DNA of 22,997 bases from Apostichopus parvimensis (lineage: Eukaryota; Echinodermata; Holothuroidea; Aspidochirotida; Stichopodidae): contig KN883357.1 of assembly GCA_000934455.1 (NCBI GenBank), forward strand, positions 50,965 through 73,961. Direction: 5' to 3'. Shown here piece after piece: positions 10,301 through 18,273 of the stretch (positions within the stretch are counted from its first letter, which is position 1; each line of letters begins with the position of its first letter). The notes beneath the pieces are model-generated. The model did not search any database. It was not told the DNA's origin and saw only the letters and a program-made list of their open reading frames with translations. The position numbers were made by a program, and so were the translations under genes.

Positions 10301-13300
10301 ATTCAACATTGTTGTTCTTTGTATGGTTTAAAAAACATACCAGAAACTGGTTTTTATTGCCTATTATTTGTGTGTGGAGTGAATAAATAAACAAAATTGC
10401 TTGTGAACATTTTGGCGATTGATATTAATGAAGGAAGAGGTGGTACGTTTGTTGATAAAAATGAAAGAAAATTGAAGACTATTTTGTAACTTGTGAATAT
10501 ATTATATTCGTGATTTGGAATAAAATGTAGAAGAAGATCTTGCAAATATCTTTTTTAGTGGCTCCAGATTCGCTCTGTGGAGTAAATCATTACCGATGAT
10601 TCGGTGGAGCTGTGATTAAATCACTTTCCACGCACATTTACACAACAAGACCATAATACCAGTCAGAATGTGGGGACAATTATCCTAGTACTTCGTTATG
10701 TTGTTTAGATACCATGGTAACCAGAGAACTAGAAACGTATGTTGTGACGCTGTATACGAACATAATGCTGATAATATGATAATTTTCATCTCCAGAATCT
10801 TTACGTCTGACGTCACTGCACGCAGCAATACAACAATCATTAATTGCTAATCGGTTCTAGTAGTTTGAGTTGTAATGGGATTGAAGGATCCATATTGATT
10901 ATATTTCAATATTGATTTAGATTAATGTATATATATACGTGACTGCATGTGTGGGTCCAAGCAGGCTTATATATGAAAGGACGTATCTGGGTTTAACTCG
11001 AAATTAACAAATGGATTTAAGGTATGTTACATCAACTTGATGTACTTTAACATACTAGGAAAATTAAAGGAGAGGTGAACTACTTAATAGTTTAACTAAA
11101 ATATTAAATTGAAGGTTTTTATTACATTTTCAAGAAACGTCGTATTGTACCATCCACTGTATGTACAGTACTATGAATAAGCAGCATTATGATACAAAAA
11201 AATCAACCGTGAATCTGAACTAATAGTCGTTTTAAATAATTGTAGATTTCGTCTTTTGAATAACGGCTAAATAAAAAAAATAAAAAAATAGTACCTCGAA
11301 GGAGCTTGGCCCGAGTGGGAGGAGGGGGGGGGGGCGGTTCAAAGTACCTAGTAATGTGGTTGATTTGTAAAGTTGACCACCCGGCAAATTGACTAATGTT
11401 GTATCTTCATAATTATATTCAAGTGCTGACGATAATATAATGCAACATCCGGGCCTTGTATTACTCACATGGTTCCTATTGTTCTTAGTACTCTTTCCAT
11501 CAGAACCATTCAACATATCTGTATCTTATAGTCTTAGAAACACTCTGATGTAGTAGAGTCAAATTATTCCTTATCCCGAGCCGAGTCCGAGACCACTTGG
11601 TTCTAGTATGGTACCCTCGAGTCCAAACAGAATTCTATTGAGTATATGAGCAACCCAAACCAAGTCCGAATCCAGCTAATACATAGAGACACAGCAATGA
11701 CAAAACTAGTCTAATAGACACACAGGGCGTATCGGGTACATAAACATATTCTAAATATTCCTTAATTTACAGACCGTCGCTTGTTGGTCTAAATGTTCCT
11801 TGCCTTGTCCTTGTTGCCTAACGTTGAACAGAGAAAGTCAACTATTTGAAAACTGGTTATGTGTGCATGTACACATTTCCAATTAAACATTAACACCCAG
11901 GGTAACTAATATGATGCATTGTGCCTTACCAGTATTATGCTTCATTATTGCCAGTACATCGATCCAACTACGATGTTATGAGTTCTATATTTGAACATTG
12001 CCCTTTTTCCCCTTCTCGTCATCTTTTCTGTCGTCAATCGTAACCATCTGATCATCTCAGTGAGAAGTTGGTCATTATGACGTCACTCAGTGTTGGCTGA
12101 CGTCACTCAGTGCTTCATAACGGCTTAAAAATAATTTTGTTTTCCCTATAAAGATGGTGAATATATTCATGTTATTAAGTCCGTGCATCTTACAGTGACG
12201 AGTCTGTCTCCTATATTAACTTTAGTGTGTTCAATGCAGACTTGCGCTTACCTGCCAGGAATAGTCAACTTGGTTATTTGTGAACATATATCATACTAAC
12301 TTATACAATCTTCACTTATCATATTTTCCTAAATACAATTTCAAAATCTGATGATAATAACCTTTCTCTTCCTGTCAGGCCTGCGACTACAATGGCAATC
12401 TACCGGGAGAAGAGGTAAGAGAGACAGATTCATTTTCCTGTTAATTAATAACGGTAATTTAGTATCAGGCAAACAGGTGTTAATTACTGTGGAACAGAGA
12501 AATAAGACAACAGAGTATTATACTTTGTTTCTCATCAGGGAGGAGAGATTTTTAATTGACGTGTATCATACAGGGACTTTAGATAGGCTAGTTACAAGTT
12601 TATATCTCGTAATAATGATAGCACTGTTCTCAATTTCAAGTTTAGATGCGGTCTAAATAATCTTCCTTTCGGACACACCGTCAAAGAAATGCTGTACAAA
12701 GAAACAAATAGACATTTAAATAATACAAGGTTTAGTCAGATGTTATGGAGCGTTACAAGCCAACACATATACACACTCACAAAAAAAATGGAATATTGCT
12801 TTTAAGAAAGTCAGCATTTAACCCTAGAAGTTTATAACAGTAGAAGTTTATACTCAAATCTCGCATTAATCTCTACTCCGGTATGCTTTGAATATATAAT
12901 CCTTAGCATCATTCTACGGGGTAGGGGAGGGGTTGGGGATGGTTAAGGAGGAGTTAATCTTCTCACAGAAATTCGGTAAACGATACAATAAAGTTTACAT
13001 GTGAACATCATCACATACCCGTCAAACAGGAACACATTAATTATTGAAATTGAAGAGATAAACTGGTCCGCTCTATTAGTAATGTGAGTATACGAGAGCG
13101 TCCACTGTGGCATTAAATGACTAACTCGGAGTAGAAACCATTCACTGCGCAATGAAAGAAAACCAAGCTGTTGCGATACCAAATATATGGAAACTAGAAA
13201 CAATATAAAACATTAATGTTTTAGTATCTGAGGGATCACGTGCATCAGGTAAGTTACAATGAGGGTCTCTTTAGACTAAACTGACATGATAGCAACGGCG

Positions 13301-16300
13301 TAGGTATTTTATTAAGATGAACCTACGTGTTTGTGAGGTGACTCCTCAACATTTCCAACAAAAAGTCAAAAGAATAAACAGTAATTGGGCAATATGCTTA
13401 AATCAATGCTGACGTGTCAGTCCAGAGCGGCGAGAAATACAAGTTATTTAGAAAAGATTGTTGTCTAAAAATGGATTGATTTCTAACACAACCTGATACT
13501 GTAAATGTTTAACCATGTTATCGGCCATTTTTTTTAAATATTTTACCAACAAAATATAATACTAATCAAATTGAGATATAAGGCATAATTCCATTTTGTT
13601 TTCCAGTACTCGAAATTTCATTTTGAAATATTCAATGTAAACATTAATCTTAAACATGTTGGCTACACACATGTACAGACAGGTGGCGCATGTAACACCT
13701 AATCAGAAGGTTATTTTATCTTTCTTTTCATTTAAGTTTGTGACGTTATCTACAATGACTACTGACTCGTGCAGCTAACGAACAATGTTCTTTTGAATGT
13801 TTAGTATCGAATTATGTCTTCTATTAACATAATTAACACAAGAGCTGTTTCAAAACATGTTATATCTACATTACTGAGGCCCTGTTAATGTTTAGTTAGC
13901 TCACACGTACAGCTAGGATTGTTTGGGCGTAGTGGTTATAACGAATACTGGGTTTGTATAGTCACCATGCAGAAGACGGATGAGTTGACGTGATGAAGTA
14001 TTTCTGTTAAAAGGCAGAACATTAGCGGCTTGTAGTTCCATTGTTTTAAGGCTGAGGGAGGATTCGTCCGACTAAATTATTTAAATCTAAAATATGTTAT
14101 CCAAGGTTGGATGAAGATGTTTATCCACCCTCCCCACCTTAATGGACGTCTATCAAATTAACGTCATTAAACCGTCAAAAATTTTCAATAATTTCATATA
14201 CATCGGCCACTTTCACCCTTCAACACCCGGATTGCTTTACGTTTTTAATTAAGAATCGCTTTACTGATAATGTACAGAGAAACTATGACAACATGGTAAG
14301 AAACTTCTAAGAAAGTAATATGGCTTACAATTTCTTGTTTAGACAGGGTTTTGAGGGTCCTATTTGTCTAAACAAATTGTGTAGGGTTTAAAGGGGCAGG
14401 TCCCTTGTTCACTCACTATTATTATCTCTCCAATCTCTCTCTCAAAAAAACCCCCAGGTCAAGCCGTACTGTTAATATATAGGCATAGTACCTGCAGACT
14501 AACAGTTTCCCAGGCATTGTGTTATGGTAACCACAGAAACCCGGATGGAGTGGGGAAAATGGGTGGGGGTGAGTGTATTATGATTGCGAATTATTGTTCG
14601 GAACAGTTATTATCTATCAGTATAGTTGTGTTTATTTTCGCATTGGAGTTCCCGGGATGACATAATTACACTTAAAAACCTACTTTCAGGATTTTTTACG
14701 ACTGCGTATATGTCTCCGGGTCCAACATGACCACTGACCATGGGTTTTAAGCGAGCTCTTGATCTTTGGAACATTCTCAGAGCACTTTGGGACTGTTACT
14801 TAGACTGGTTTATAAATCACCATAGACCTTAAATCTCAACGATTTATCCTTAATTAAATTATAGTTTTCGAGAACAAGGTAACACTAGCAAACAAGACTC
14901 TGTCTTGCGTGCTATAGTATGCATTTAAAGTTACCCCCTAAACTGTTAATAGTCTTTCGCACTATAATATGCATTTATAATTAACGCCTAAATTGTTATT
15001 ATTCCTCCACTGCAAATAAAAGCTGCTAATGATAACTTCCGCTATAACAAAACATAAAGCAAACTCGGTCTAGCGGGGTCAAGAGAACCAACTAAAATAA
15101 CTATCCCGTTAGCTGTCACGAATTGTGACGTCATTGAATGTCATTATTAAAGGTAAAACAGTATGAACGTCAGATAGTGACACGACCTACCCAACATGTT
15201 ATTTAACTTTTTCACGAAATGATCCGCTTGGTTTCAAAGTTCTAGAGGAAGAAGGTAGAGGGGTGGGGTCCGGCTGGAAATATATACACCACATGAATGG
15301 ATCGAACTCGTTACCATCAGAAATGGGGAATACTGGCCATTTTAACACCCTAAGAATGCTGCACTCTTAACCACCTCCTGAACTCTCACCTTTCTATTGC
15401 ATAATCACATGAGTCAATGTCAAATTTGATTTGGTTCCTACATTGTGGATTCTTAAAAAAAACACATAATGAGAGATGAGTGACCTGGATATGTTCCTGT
15501 AACGATTACATTAATGTTAGAAAGAGATTGTCGAACTTCCATAATGATGAGAATGTTAAACTTTGCAATATAATTGAAAATGGCTACTCAGCTTGACGGA
15601 ATCAGCCTAAAAACAGAACGGAACATTTTCCTGCATCGCACTAATGTGTGATAGTATATTGGGTTGTATTGATTGAGTCATCGTGATATAAAGGGGAAAT
15701 CCCCTGGATAGGGTCATATGATGGTTACCAGCAGGGAAGAGGATGGGGTGTGGAGATAAGTGAACTGCTTCTTGTACAGTAATCCTGTTTTACACAGAAA
15801 TCACTTTTATAGATTAAGAGAGAATGATATCCTTGTGTTATAAGTCAATATTTGTTGACATATGCTATTCACTTTTTTTACTTATATACTTATTTTCAAT
15901 ATTACAAGCAAACAGTAGAACTTTTTACAAATTCAATTTTTACAAATCCTTTTAAGAATGGAATCAAAGCGACCACAGCATAGGTGACCATGGTTTCATG
16001 GATTAAGCCTTCATGTGTATATCATGTTCAGCACTAAAATATTTGCAGGACGTACTTGTTAGAAATCCCTAAAATAATAACTGAAGTAATAATTACGAAC
16101 AGGACAAAAATTTCCAAGACATTTGAAAACATGCAAACTTTAATGTAACATGAATCGATTTAACTGAAATAACACTTTCAATATGGATGCATATGATGAA
16201 TATTTACAACATTTAACTATAAACTGCATTGTCTTTGTTTCTGTGTTATCTTATACATATTCATTACTTATATTTTTCCTCTTGTTTAGAGGTTCCATGA

Positions 16301-16963
16301 GAGAAGTTATCAGTCGAGCTTGGCGAATTTCAACCAGGCAAGGCGCTTGTAACCGTAAGTCAATACAGCTGAATACTCTCAACCTTAGTATTTAACATTA
16401 TATTTGTTAACAGTGATTGTCTGCTACTTTTAATTGTAAAATCTTAATTTATTAGAATGAATCTCCACCATTAACCATAATTTGTATTCCTATATCTGTG
16501 ATTATCTTATTTTATCTGGTCACTTATATCATTTGCTTCAACTGTAATTGGTTTTATTATATTTTCCATTAATTAAGCTGGTCCCTGAATACATTTATGG
16601 AAATGAGTGATAAGTTCCTACCATTAACAGAAACATCGTTTGCTTGTTTCCCGTGTGGCGGTGTTTTGTTTAGCTGGTGAGTTAAATTACTTATTGGCTC
16701 ATGGTATTGCTGGCGCTTTTTCCGGGAGGAGAGGGTTGCTTAGGTATCACTTCCCCATTATTCTACTAATAAGTATACTTTGCGACCAATTATTATGATA
16801 CCAATATAACCTGATATATATCATTTTATCTTTATATTACAGCTCAATGCAAGATGCATGTTCATCTGGCATTGCCAATCATCAGCAGGACTGTGACGAC
16901 ATTCACTCAATCCTCAAAACGATGGCAGTAATTTCAGTGAGAAAGGAACTAATAAAGATTTAG
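4277..16963 (+). CDS. Putative spliced protein-coding gene, 3' part (product not recognised)
   Basis: This is an overall model joining exons at 4277-4346, 4838-4981, 6289-6350, 12379-12414, 16290-16348 and 16843-16963, with optional microexons between them. Each exon has an AG acceptor, usually after a pyrimidine-rich tract, and a GT donor. Phases agree along the chain, except that a short exon of length 3n+1 must lie between 4981 and 6289; 5071-5083 (with or without 6228-6242) can fill this. The product would be soluble and basic, with a helix-forming leucine/lysine segment in the 4838-4981 exon and no obvious membrane span or signal peptide. I recognise no domain family. The upstream exons and the start codon are not established. 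What is seen is splice signals and open frames; the joining is inference. Confidence 0.42.
4757..4772 (+). repeat. C16 homopolymer
   Basis: Sixteen consecutive C residues lie about 65 bases upstream of the 4838 acceptor. The tract is likely length-polymorphic and error-prone in assembly. It may contribute to the pyrimidine-rich region of that intron. Confidence 0.95.
4838..4981 (+). CDS. Predicted exon, 144 bases (best internal coding segment)
   Basis: The acceptor is ATTCTTTCAATCTGAATTGCAG and the donor is ATACGG|GTAGGA. The exon is 144 bases, phase 0 to 0, and open only in frame 0; the other two frames stop early. It encodes 48 residues: NKAAKFNLTPLSSSANEV, then a likely amphipathic helix (LVSLKLLQSVLK), then the basic stretch NKRKQNRDQ, which could act as a nuclear-localisation or phosphoregulatory patch, and finally MSKPTVHIR. 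If the intron is retained, translation continues 18 residues to a TAA at 5036-5038. I do not recognise the family. Frame restriction, complexity and composition make this one of the two most credible coding segments in the window. Confidence 0.52.
5071..5083 (+). CDS. Candidate 13-base microexon supplying the missing phase
   Basis: A strong acceptor (CCACCCTCAACATTATTTCTCAG) lies only 89 bases after the previous donor. Thirteen bases encode TRTH plus one carried base, and the donor is CATT|GTAACC. A 3n+1 exon is what is needed to join the phase-0 end of 4981 to the exon at 6289. An alternative is 5294-5336 (43 bases, LRERFRDD...), with a weaker acceptor. Only one of the two need be real, and possibly neither is. 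Confidence 0.22.
5084..5923 (+). other. Intron-like stretch with C-rich block and two CRE-type octamers
   Basis: The sequence is AT-rich, with TGACGTCA at 5147-5154 and 5759-5766 and a C-rich block at 5413-5450 (C8, then CTCCTCCTCC). An open run after the acceptor at 5070 extends to a TAA near 5200 but has no supporting donor. No other feature was seen. Confidence 0.45.
5924..6125 (+). repeat. Degenerate ~37-base minisatellite, about 5 copies
   Basis: A unit like GTAAACTGATCAGGTATAAA followed by ACCGAGATGATTATGATA recurs, with starts near 5998, 6035, 6073 and 6110 at 37-38 base spacing. More diverged copies lie upstream from about 5924. GTAAACTGATC is the most conserved part. The array ends about 100 bases before the acceptor at 6227. 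Confidence 0.75.
6228..6242 (+). CDS. Candidate 15-base microexon next to a 46-base intron
   Basis: A strong acceptor (TTATGATTTCATTCCAG) is followed by 15 bases and the donor TTAA|GTATGC. The next acceptor is at 6288, so the intron would be only 46 bases, yet it contains a branch-point-like CATTAAC and a pyrimidine tract. Read from a one-base carry it gives (Y)QQRLI and joins WNYIERG of the next exon in frame. An alternative is a single 123-base exon, 6228-6350, in another frame. Confidence 0.25.
   Translation, partial: TNKD
6289..6350 (+). CDS. Predicted exon, 62 bases
   Basis: The acceptor CTCTTTTATGTTTTTCATCAG and the donor TTGGCAG|GTAATA bound 62 bases. In the preferred frame (two bases to complete a carried codon) it encodes WNYIERGKYRRLNLQTGHWQ and ends in phase 0, matching the 36-base exon at 12379. 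A second frame, LELYRTWQVSSSESTNRSLA plus one carried base, is also open and also continues open through later exons, so the frame is not settled. The third frame stops inside. The intron that follows is about 6 kb and full of repeats. Confidence 0.42.
6351..6760. other. Start of a 6 kb intron-like region; G11 run
   Basis: No gene was seen here. A G-rich stretch at 6571-6600, including eleven consecutive G at 6576-6586, followed by GGTGGTTGTGG, is a quadruplex candidate on the plus strand. Confidence 0.5.
6761..7357. mobile_element. 597-base foldback/MITE-like element with ~170-base inverted arms
   Basis: The ends are CGGAAGCTTAAC... and ...GAGCTTCCG. The left arm (about 6761-6935) matches the reverse complement of the right arm (about 7180-7357): ACTTTGCCC(C)AATAA, GTTGAC/GTCAACATTTTT, AAATTGTTTA, AGATAAT...CTTATCAAAA, CAGTTGCTTTA and GAGCAATTGAAC all occur in order on both. 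The interior contains a direct repeat of about 59 bases (about 7056 and 7167, ACGAGATCTGATAA...) and small hairpins such as TTGCTCAGTT/AACTGAGCAA near 6870-6893 and TTGTTCACTT/AAGTGAACAA near 7005-7031. There is no coding capacity, so it would be non-autonomous. I could not identify a target-site duplication. Confidence 0.8.
7459..8510 (+). repeat. Diverged duplicated module, copy 1
   Basis: The order of matching blocks is shared with 9549-11010: GAAAC(A/C)GTAGAATGTT, GTTCATCATA, AACAGTCCGTTTA, CTCCCTGGTTT, TAAATAAAGCTG, TGACTGCT...TAGTGA, GTGTCCCA(C/T)AAATTTA, AAGTAACATTATGTTTTCAA, GT(T/C)ACCAGCAGATTGTAGC, and then GATTGAAGGATCC, GTGTGGGTCCAA and ATGAAAGGACGTATCTGG. Copy 1 has about 275 extra bases near 7653-7930. 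The nature of the module is unknown: an old transposon or a duplicated intronic segment are both possible. Open frames inside it are not conserved between copies. Confidence 0.75.
8511..9548. other. Non-coding spacer between module copies
   Basis: A G/A-rich segment (GGGAGGAGGGGGAGGG, about 8635-8651) follows a T-run. GATACCATGGTAACC at about 8755-8769 recurs at about 10710-10724. Several short open frames (8749-8937 plus, 9156-9350 minus) have no splice or codon support. No gene was seen. Confidence 0.45.
9549..11010 (+). repeat. Diverged duplicated module, copy 2
   Basis: This copy matches copy 1 block by block (see 7459-8510), but about 730 bases (10113-10844) interrupt it before the GATTGAAGGATCC block, where copy 1 has only about 40. 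The extra DNA contains no clear element ends. The 67-codon open frame at 9560-9763 falls in the module; the aligned part of copy 1 carries stops in that frame, so a conserved gene is unlikely. One TGACGTCA lies at 10808. Confidence 0.75.
11011..12378. other. Intron-like stretch before the 36-base exon
   Basis: A G11 run lies at 11324-11334 within GTGGGAGGAGGGG. An orphan acceptor (CCTTAATTTACAG) ends near 11771. Two tandem TGACGTCACTCAGTG copies lie at 12078 and 12098. On the minus strand a strong donor-like GGCAG|GTAAGC occurs near 12250, but no paired open exon is evident. No gene was seen. Confidence 0.45.
12078..12112 (+). promoter_or_regulatory. Duplicated CRE-type element TGACGTCACTCAGTG
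   Basis: Two copies of a 15-base sequence holding the perfect cAMP-response-element octamer occur 20 bases apart, start to start. The octamer binds CREB/ATF-family bZIP factors in animals. The site is in the putative intron about 270 bases before the 12379 exon. Whether it acts as an enhancer is inference, because the octamer is frequent across the whole window. Confidence 0.4.
12379..12414 (+). CDS. Predicted 36-base microexon
   Basis: An excellent acceptor (CTTTCTCTTCCTGTCAG) and an excellent donor (GAGAAGAG|GTAAGA) bound exactly 36 bases. In phase 0 it reads ACDYNGNLPGEE, following HWQ from the exon at 6289. Because the length is a multiple of three, skipping it would not shift frame. All three frames are open, so frame choice rests on the neighbours. 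It has the best-matched splice-site pair in the window. Confidence 0.47.
12415..13224 (+). other. Intron-like stretch
   Basis: The first 240 bases stay open in one frame only by chance continuation from the exon. A G-rich stretch (GGGGTAGGGGAGGGGTTGGGG, about 12918-12938) is a quadruplex candidate. No other feature was seen. Confidence 0.45.
13225..13248 (+). CDS. Candidate 24-base microexon
   Basis: The acceptor ...ATTAATGTTTTAG and the perfect-consensus donor CATCAG|GTAAGT enclose 24 bases reading YLRDHVHQ in phase 0. Both ends match the phase-0 junction between the exons at 12379 and 16290, so it is a frame-neutral cassette. The donor is strong; the acceptor has a short pyrimidine tract. 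Confidence 0.32.
13607..13636 (+). CDS. Candidate 30-base microexon
   Basis: A strong acceptor (ATTCCATTTTGTTTTCCAG) and a moderate donor (TTCAAT|GTAAAC) bound 30 bases reading YSKFHFEIFN in phase 0. The other frame that reading 2 of the gene would need meets a stop. Its length is again a multiple of three. Confidence 0.28.
13637..14277 (+). other. Intron-like stretch
   Basis: The sequence is AT-rich. A tRNA A-box-like GTAGTGGTTATAACG occurs near 13931 without a B box at a proper distance. A short C-rich CCACCCTCCCCACC lies near 14125-14138. No gene was seen. Confidence 0.4.
14278..14295 (+). CDS. Candidate 18-base microexon
   Basis: The acceptor TTACTGATAATGTACAG and the donor ACAACATG|GTAAGA enclose 18 bases reading RNYDNM in phase 0, consistent with its neighbours. 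Exons this short arise by chance easily, and the acceptor tract is poor, so it is listed mainly because the donor is good and the phase fits. Confidence 0.24.
14908..15003 (+). repeat. Two-copy tandem repeat, ~50-base unit
   Basis: GCTATAGTATGCATTTAAAG followed by TTACCCCCTAAACTGTTAATAG is repeated as CACTATAATATGCATTTATA followed by ATTAACGCCTAAATTGTTATTA. A related AAACGCCTAATTCTGTTAATA occurs again near 18988, so the unit is dispersed locally. Confidence 0.65.
15292..15386 (-). mobile_element. Degraded tRNA-derived SINE head (probable)
   Basis: On the minus strand, an A-box-like GGTGGTTAAGAGTGCAGC (about 15361-15380) is followed about 50 bases later by the B-box-like GAGTTCGATCC (about 15299-15309). 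This is the order and approximate spacing of an internal RNA polymerase III promoter. The T-stem does not pair, so this is not a functional tRNA gene. No tail or target-site duplication was found. Confidence 0.42.
15674..15704 (+). promoter_or_regulatory. AP-1 site next to a palindromic kappaB-like site
   Basis: TGAGTCA (15674-15680) matches the Fos/Jun AP-1 consensus. GGGGAAATCCCC (15693-15704) contains GGGAAATCCC, which fits the Rel/NF-kappaB consensus GGGRNNYYCC. They are about 12 bases apart. The matches are seen directly; enhancer function is inference. Confidence 0.3.
16290..16354 (+). CDS. Predicted exon with tandem alternative donors
   Basis: The acceptor is TATTTTTCCTCTTGTTTAG. Two donors lie six bases apart: CGCTT|GTAACC (exon end 16348) and AACC|GTAAGT (exon end 16354). 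In phase 0 the exon reads RFHERSYQSSLANFNQARR. With the first donor the next codon (TT+C) gives F and the frame stays open for 39 more residues. With the second, stronger donor, TAA at 16350-16352 ends the protein. A second frame starting at 16292 (GSMREVISRAW...) is also open and pairs with the stronger donor. The exon is probable; its frame is not settled. Confidence 0.42.
16355..16842 (+). other. Short intron, 488 bases
   Basis: The sequence runs from GTAAGTCAATACAG to TTTATCTTTATATTACAG. It also holds TTTAG|CTG|GTGAGT near 16674-16680, which looks like an acceptor and a donor separated by three bases, but a longer exon ending at that donor meets a stop in the expected frame. No other feature was seen. 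Confidence 0.4.
16843..16963 (+). CDS. Predicted terminal coding exon
   Basis: The acceptor TCATTTTATCTTTATATTACAG opens an exon with no good donor before the polyadenylation signal. After one carried base it encodes 39 residues beginning SMQDACSSGIANHQQDCDD and ending KELIKI, then TAG at 16961-16963. The residues are polar, with two cysteines, then a short hydrophobic helix (ILKTMAVISV). The composition is coding-like. A second frame (QCKMHVHLALP...) is open as far as TAA at 16929-16931; frame 0 stops. I do not recognise the C-terminus. Confidence 0.5.
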
Positions 16964-17210
16964 GTTGTAAACTGTTAATATCTCCCAAATACTACAAACA
17001 GCGCCAGGTAGAGCTCCAGTATAATACTCATGCAACTAGTCTAGTATGATTGTGACGTCATCAAATGCCTATATTCTCAAGACAATTGAATGGCGACTTG
17101 ATGAAGACTGTAACTTTGACATTCACTGTGAATGAATCTTGTAGAGAGATTAGGTTGTACAATAATATTAATAATTCCATATACAATAAATAACTGAATT
17201 TTGAAAGATT
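16964..17210 (+). terminator. 3' UTR with AATAAA polyadenylation signal
   Basis: After the stop the sequence is AT-rich, with one TGACGTCA (17053-17060) and AATAAA at 17185-17190, followed by GA/T-rich sequence. An earlier AATAAA (16951-16956) overlaps the last codons and would be too close to the stop to be useful. The cleavage site itself is not determined. Confidence 0.4.
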
Positions 17211-18273
17211 ACTGTTCGATTTACATTTTGTTTAAAAGATTACTTTATTCGGAATTTCAGTCTTTAAATGTTATAGTACAAAAAAAAAAGGAGTGTTATT
17301 AATGTTTCTTCAACTTTTCTGGTTTGGTAAGATAAATGTCTGGAAAACTCCTTTAATGCTAAATTGATGATGACGTCAGTCACTTAGTACAGGCCTAAAT
17401 ATTCATGTCAATTATGTGATTTATATATTTGAATAACTCAACAAAATCAAGTTTTGTAATTTCGTTCTTACACCAAAGCATAGTTAGATGATTTCAACAA
17501 CATTTGTCCGTGTAGAATTTGTACTTCAATGTTAACATGTTATTTGAGGACATAAAAGTCTCTCATCATATTGTGTTTTGTGTTGTATTTGATGAACTGA
17601 CATAACTGTCTCCGTATTATATTATATAGTCCAATTACCTTTAACTCGGCTGTTCAGAGTAACTTGTCTCAAAATTAAACAAAATGTTATAGCAAAAGCA
17701 ACCTAGACTGAATGCCAGTGGTCTACGATATAACAACATTAATGTTGTGCTTAAAGTCATCCTTTAATATGCTTCATGTTAAACAACTTAGTTTTGTGCG
17801 CTAAAGTGTACAAATGTAACCTTTTATGTTTTGGAAGTCACGTTGCTGTCGTTCGGGGGACTAGAGGGGTAGGCGATGGGGAGATACATGTTATCCTTTG
17901 ACCATTTCTGAATCTGATGTATATGCTTCACTGATCACGATCTATCTTATATTGAGAGACAGCACCCTCATTTTCGCCAACTACTTAAAAAGTATGATGA
18001 CGTCATTGATTATCAAATTGAAGAAACAATTAACAAATTGACTACTTATGTCTTTTGAATTTAGCTCAAGGAAATTTAAAACAAAAAGATAAAAGCGAAG
18101 TACATGTTAGAAAGAATGAGTTACTATGAGAATCTCGTGCACGATATTACTCACCTTTCAGACGGGGTTAACCACAGGCAGCGTACATAATTAAAATTTA
18201 TTGCTAGGGTTTTCTTTATATTCGGAGAAGGGGGTGGGGTGTTTAGTAGATTCCTACTCCATCCTATCAAGAA
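17211..18273. other. Non-coding flank downstream of the gene
   Basis: The sequence is AT-rich, with TGACGTCA at 17371 and 17998, an A11 run near 17280, and G-rich segments near 17855-17881 and 18227-18238. No open frame or splice pair merits a call. Confidence 0.45.

Larger units (their letters stand above)
14296..16289 (+). other. Intron-like stretch before the 16290 exon
   Basis: The stretch holds the small tandem duplication at 14908-15003, the SINE-like remnant at 15292-15386, the AP-1/kappaB-like pair at 15674-15704 and one TGACGTCA at 15126. Two further acceptor-like sites (14509 CAGTTTCCCAG; 14689 CCTACTTTCAG) have no donor giving a frame-neutral exon with good consensus. Confidence 0.45.

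Noticed and set aside
13929..13975. tRNA-like segment GTAGTGGTTATAACG
   Set aside because: There is an A-box-like word but no B box at a suitable distance and no cloverleaf.
14510..14522. 13-base segment between CAGTTTCCCAG and GTAACC
   Set aside because: Its length is not a multiple of three and would shift the frame between the exons at 12379 and 16290.
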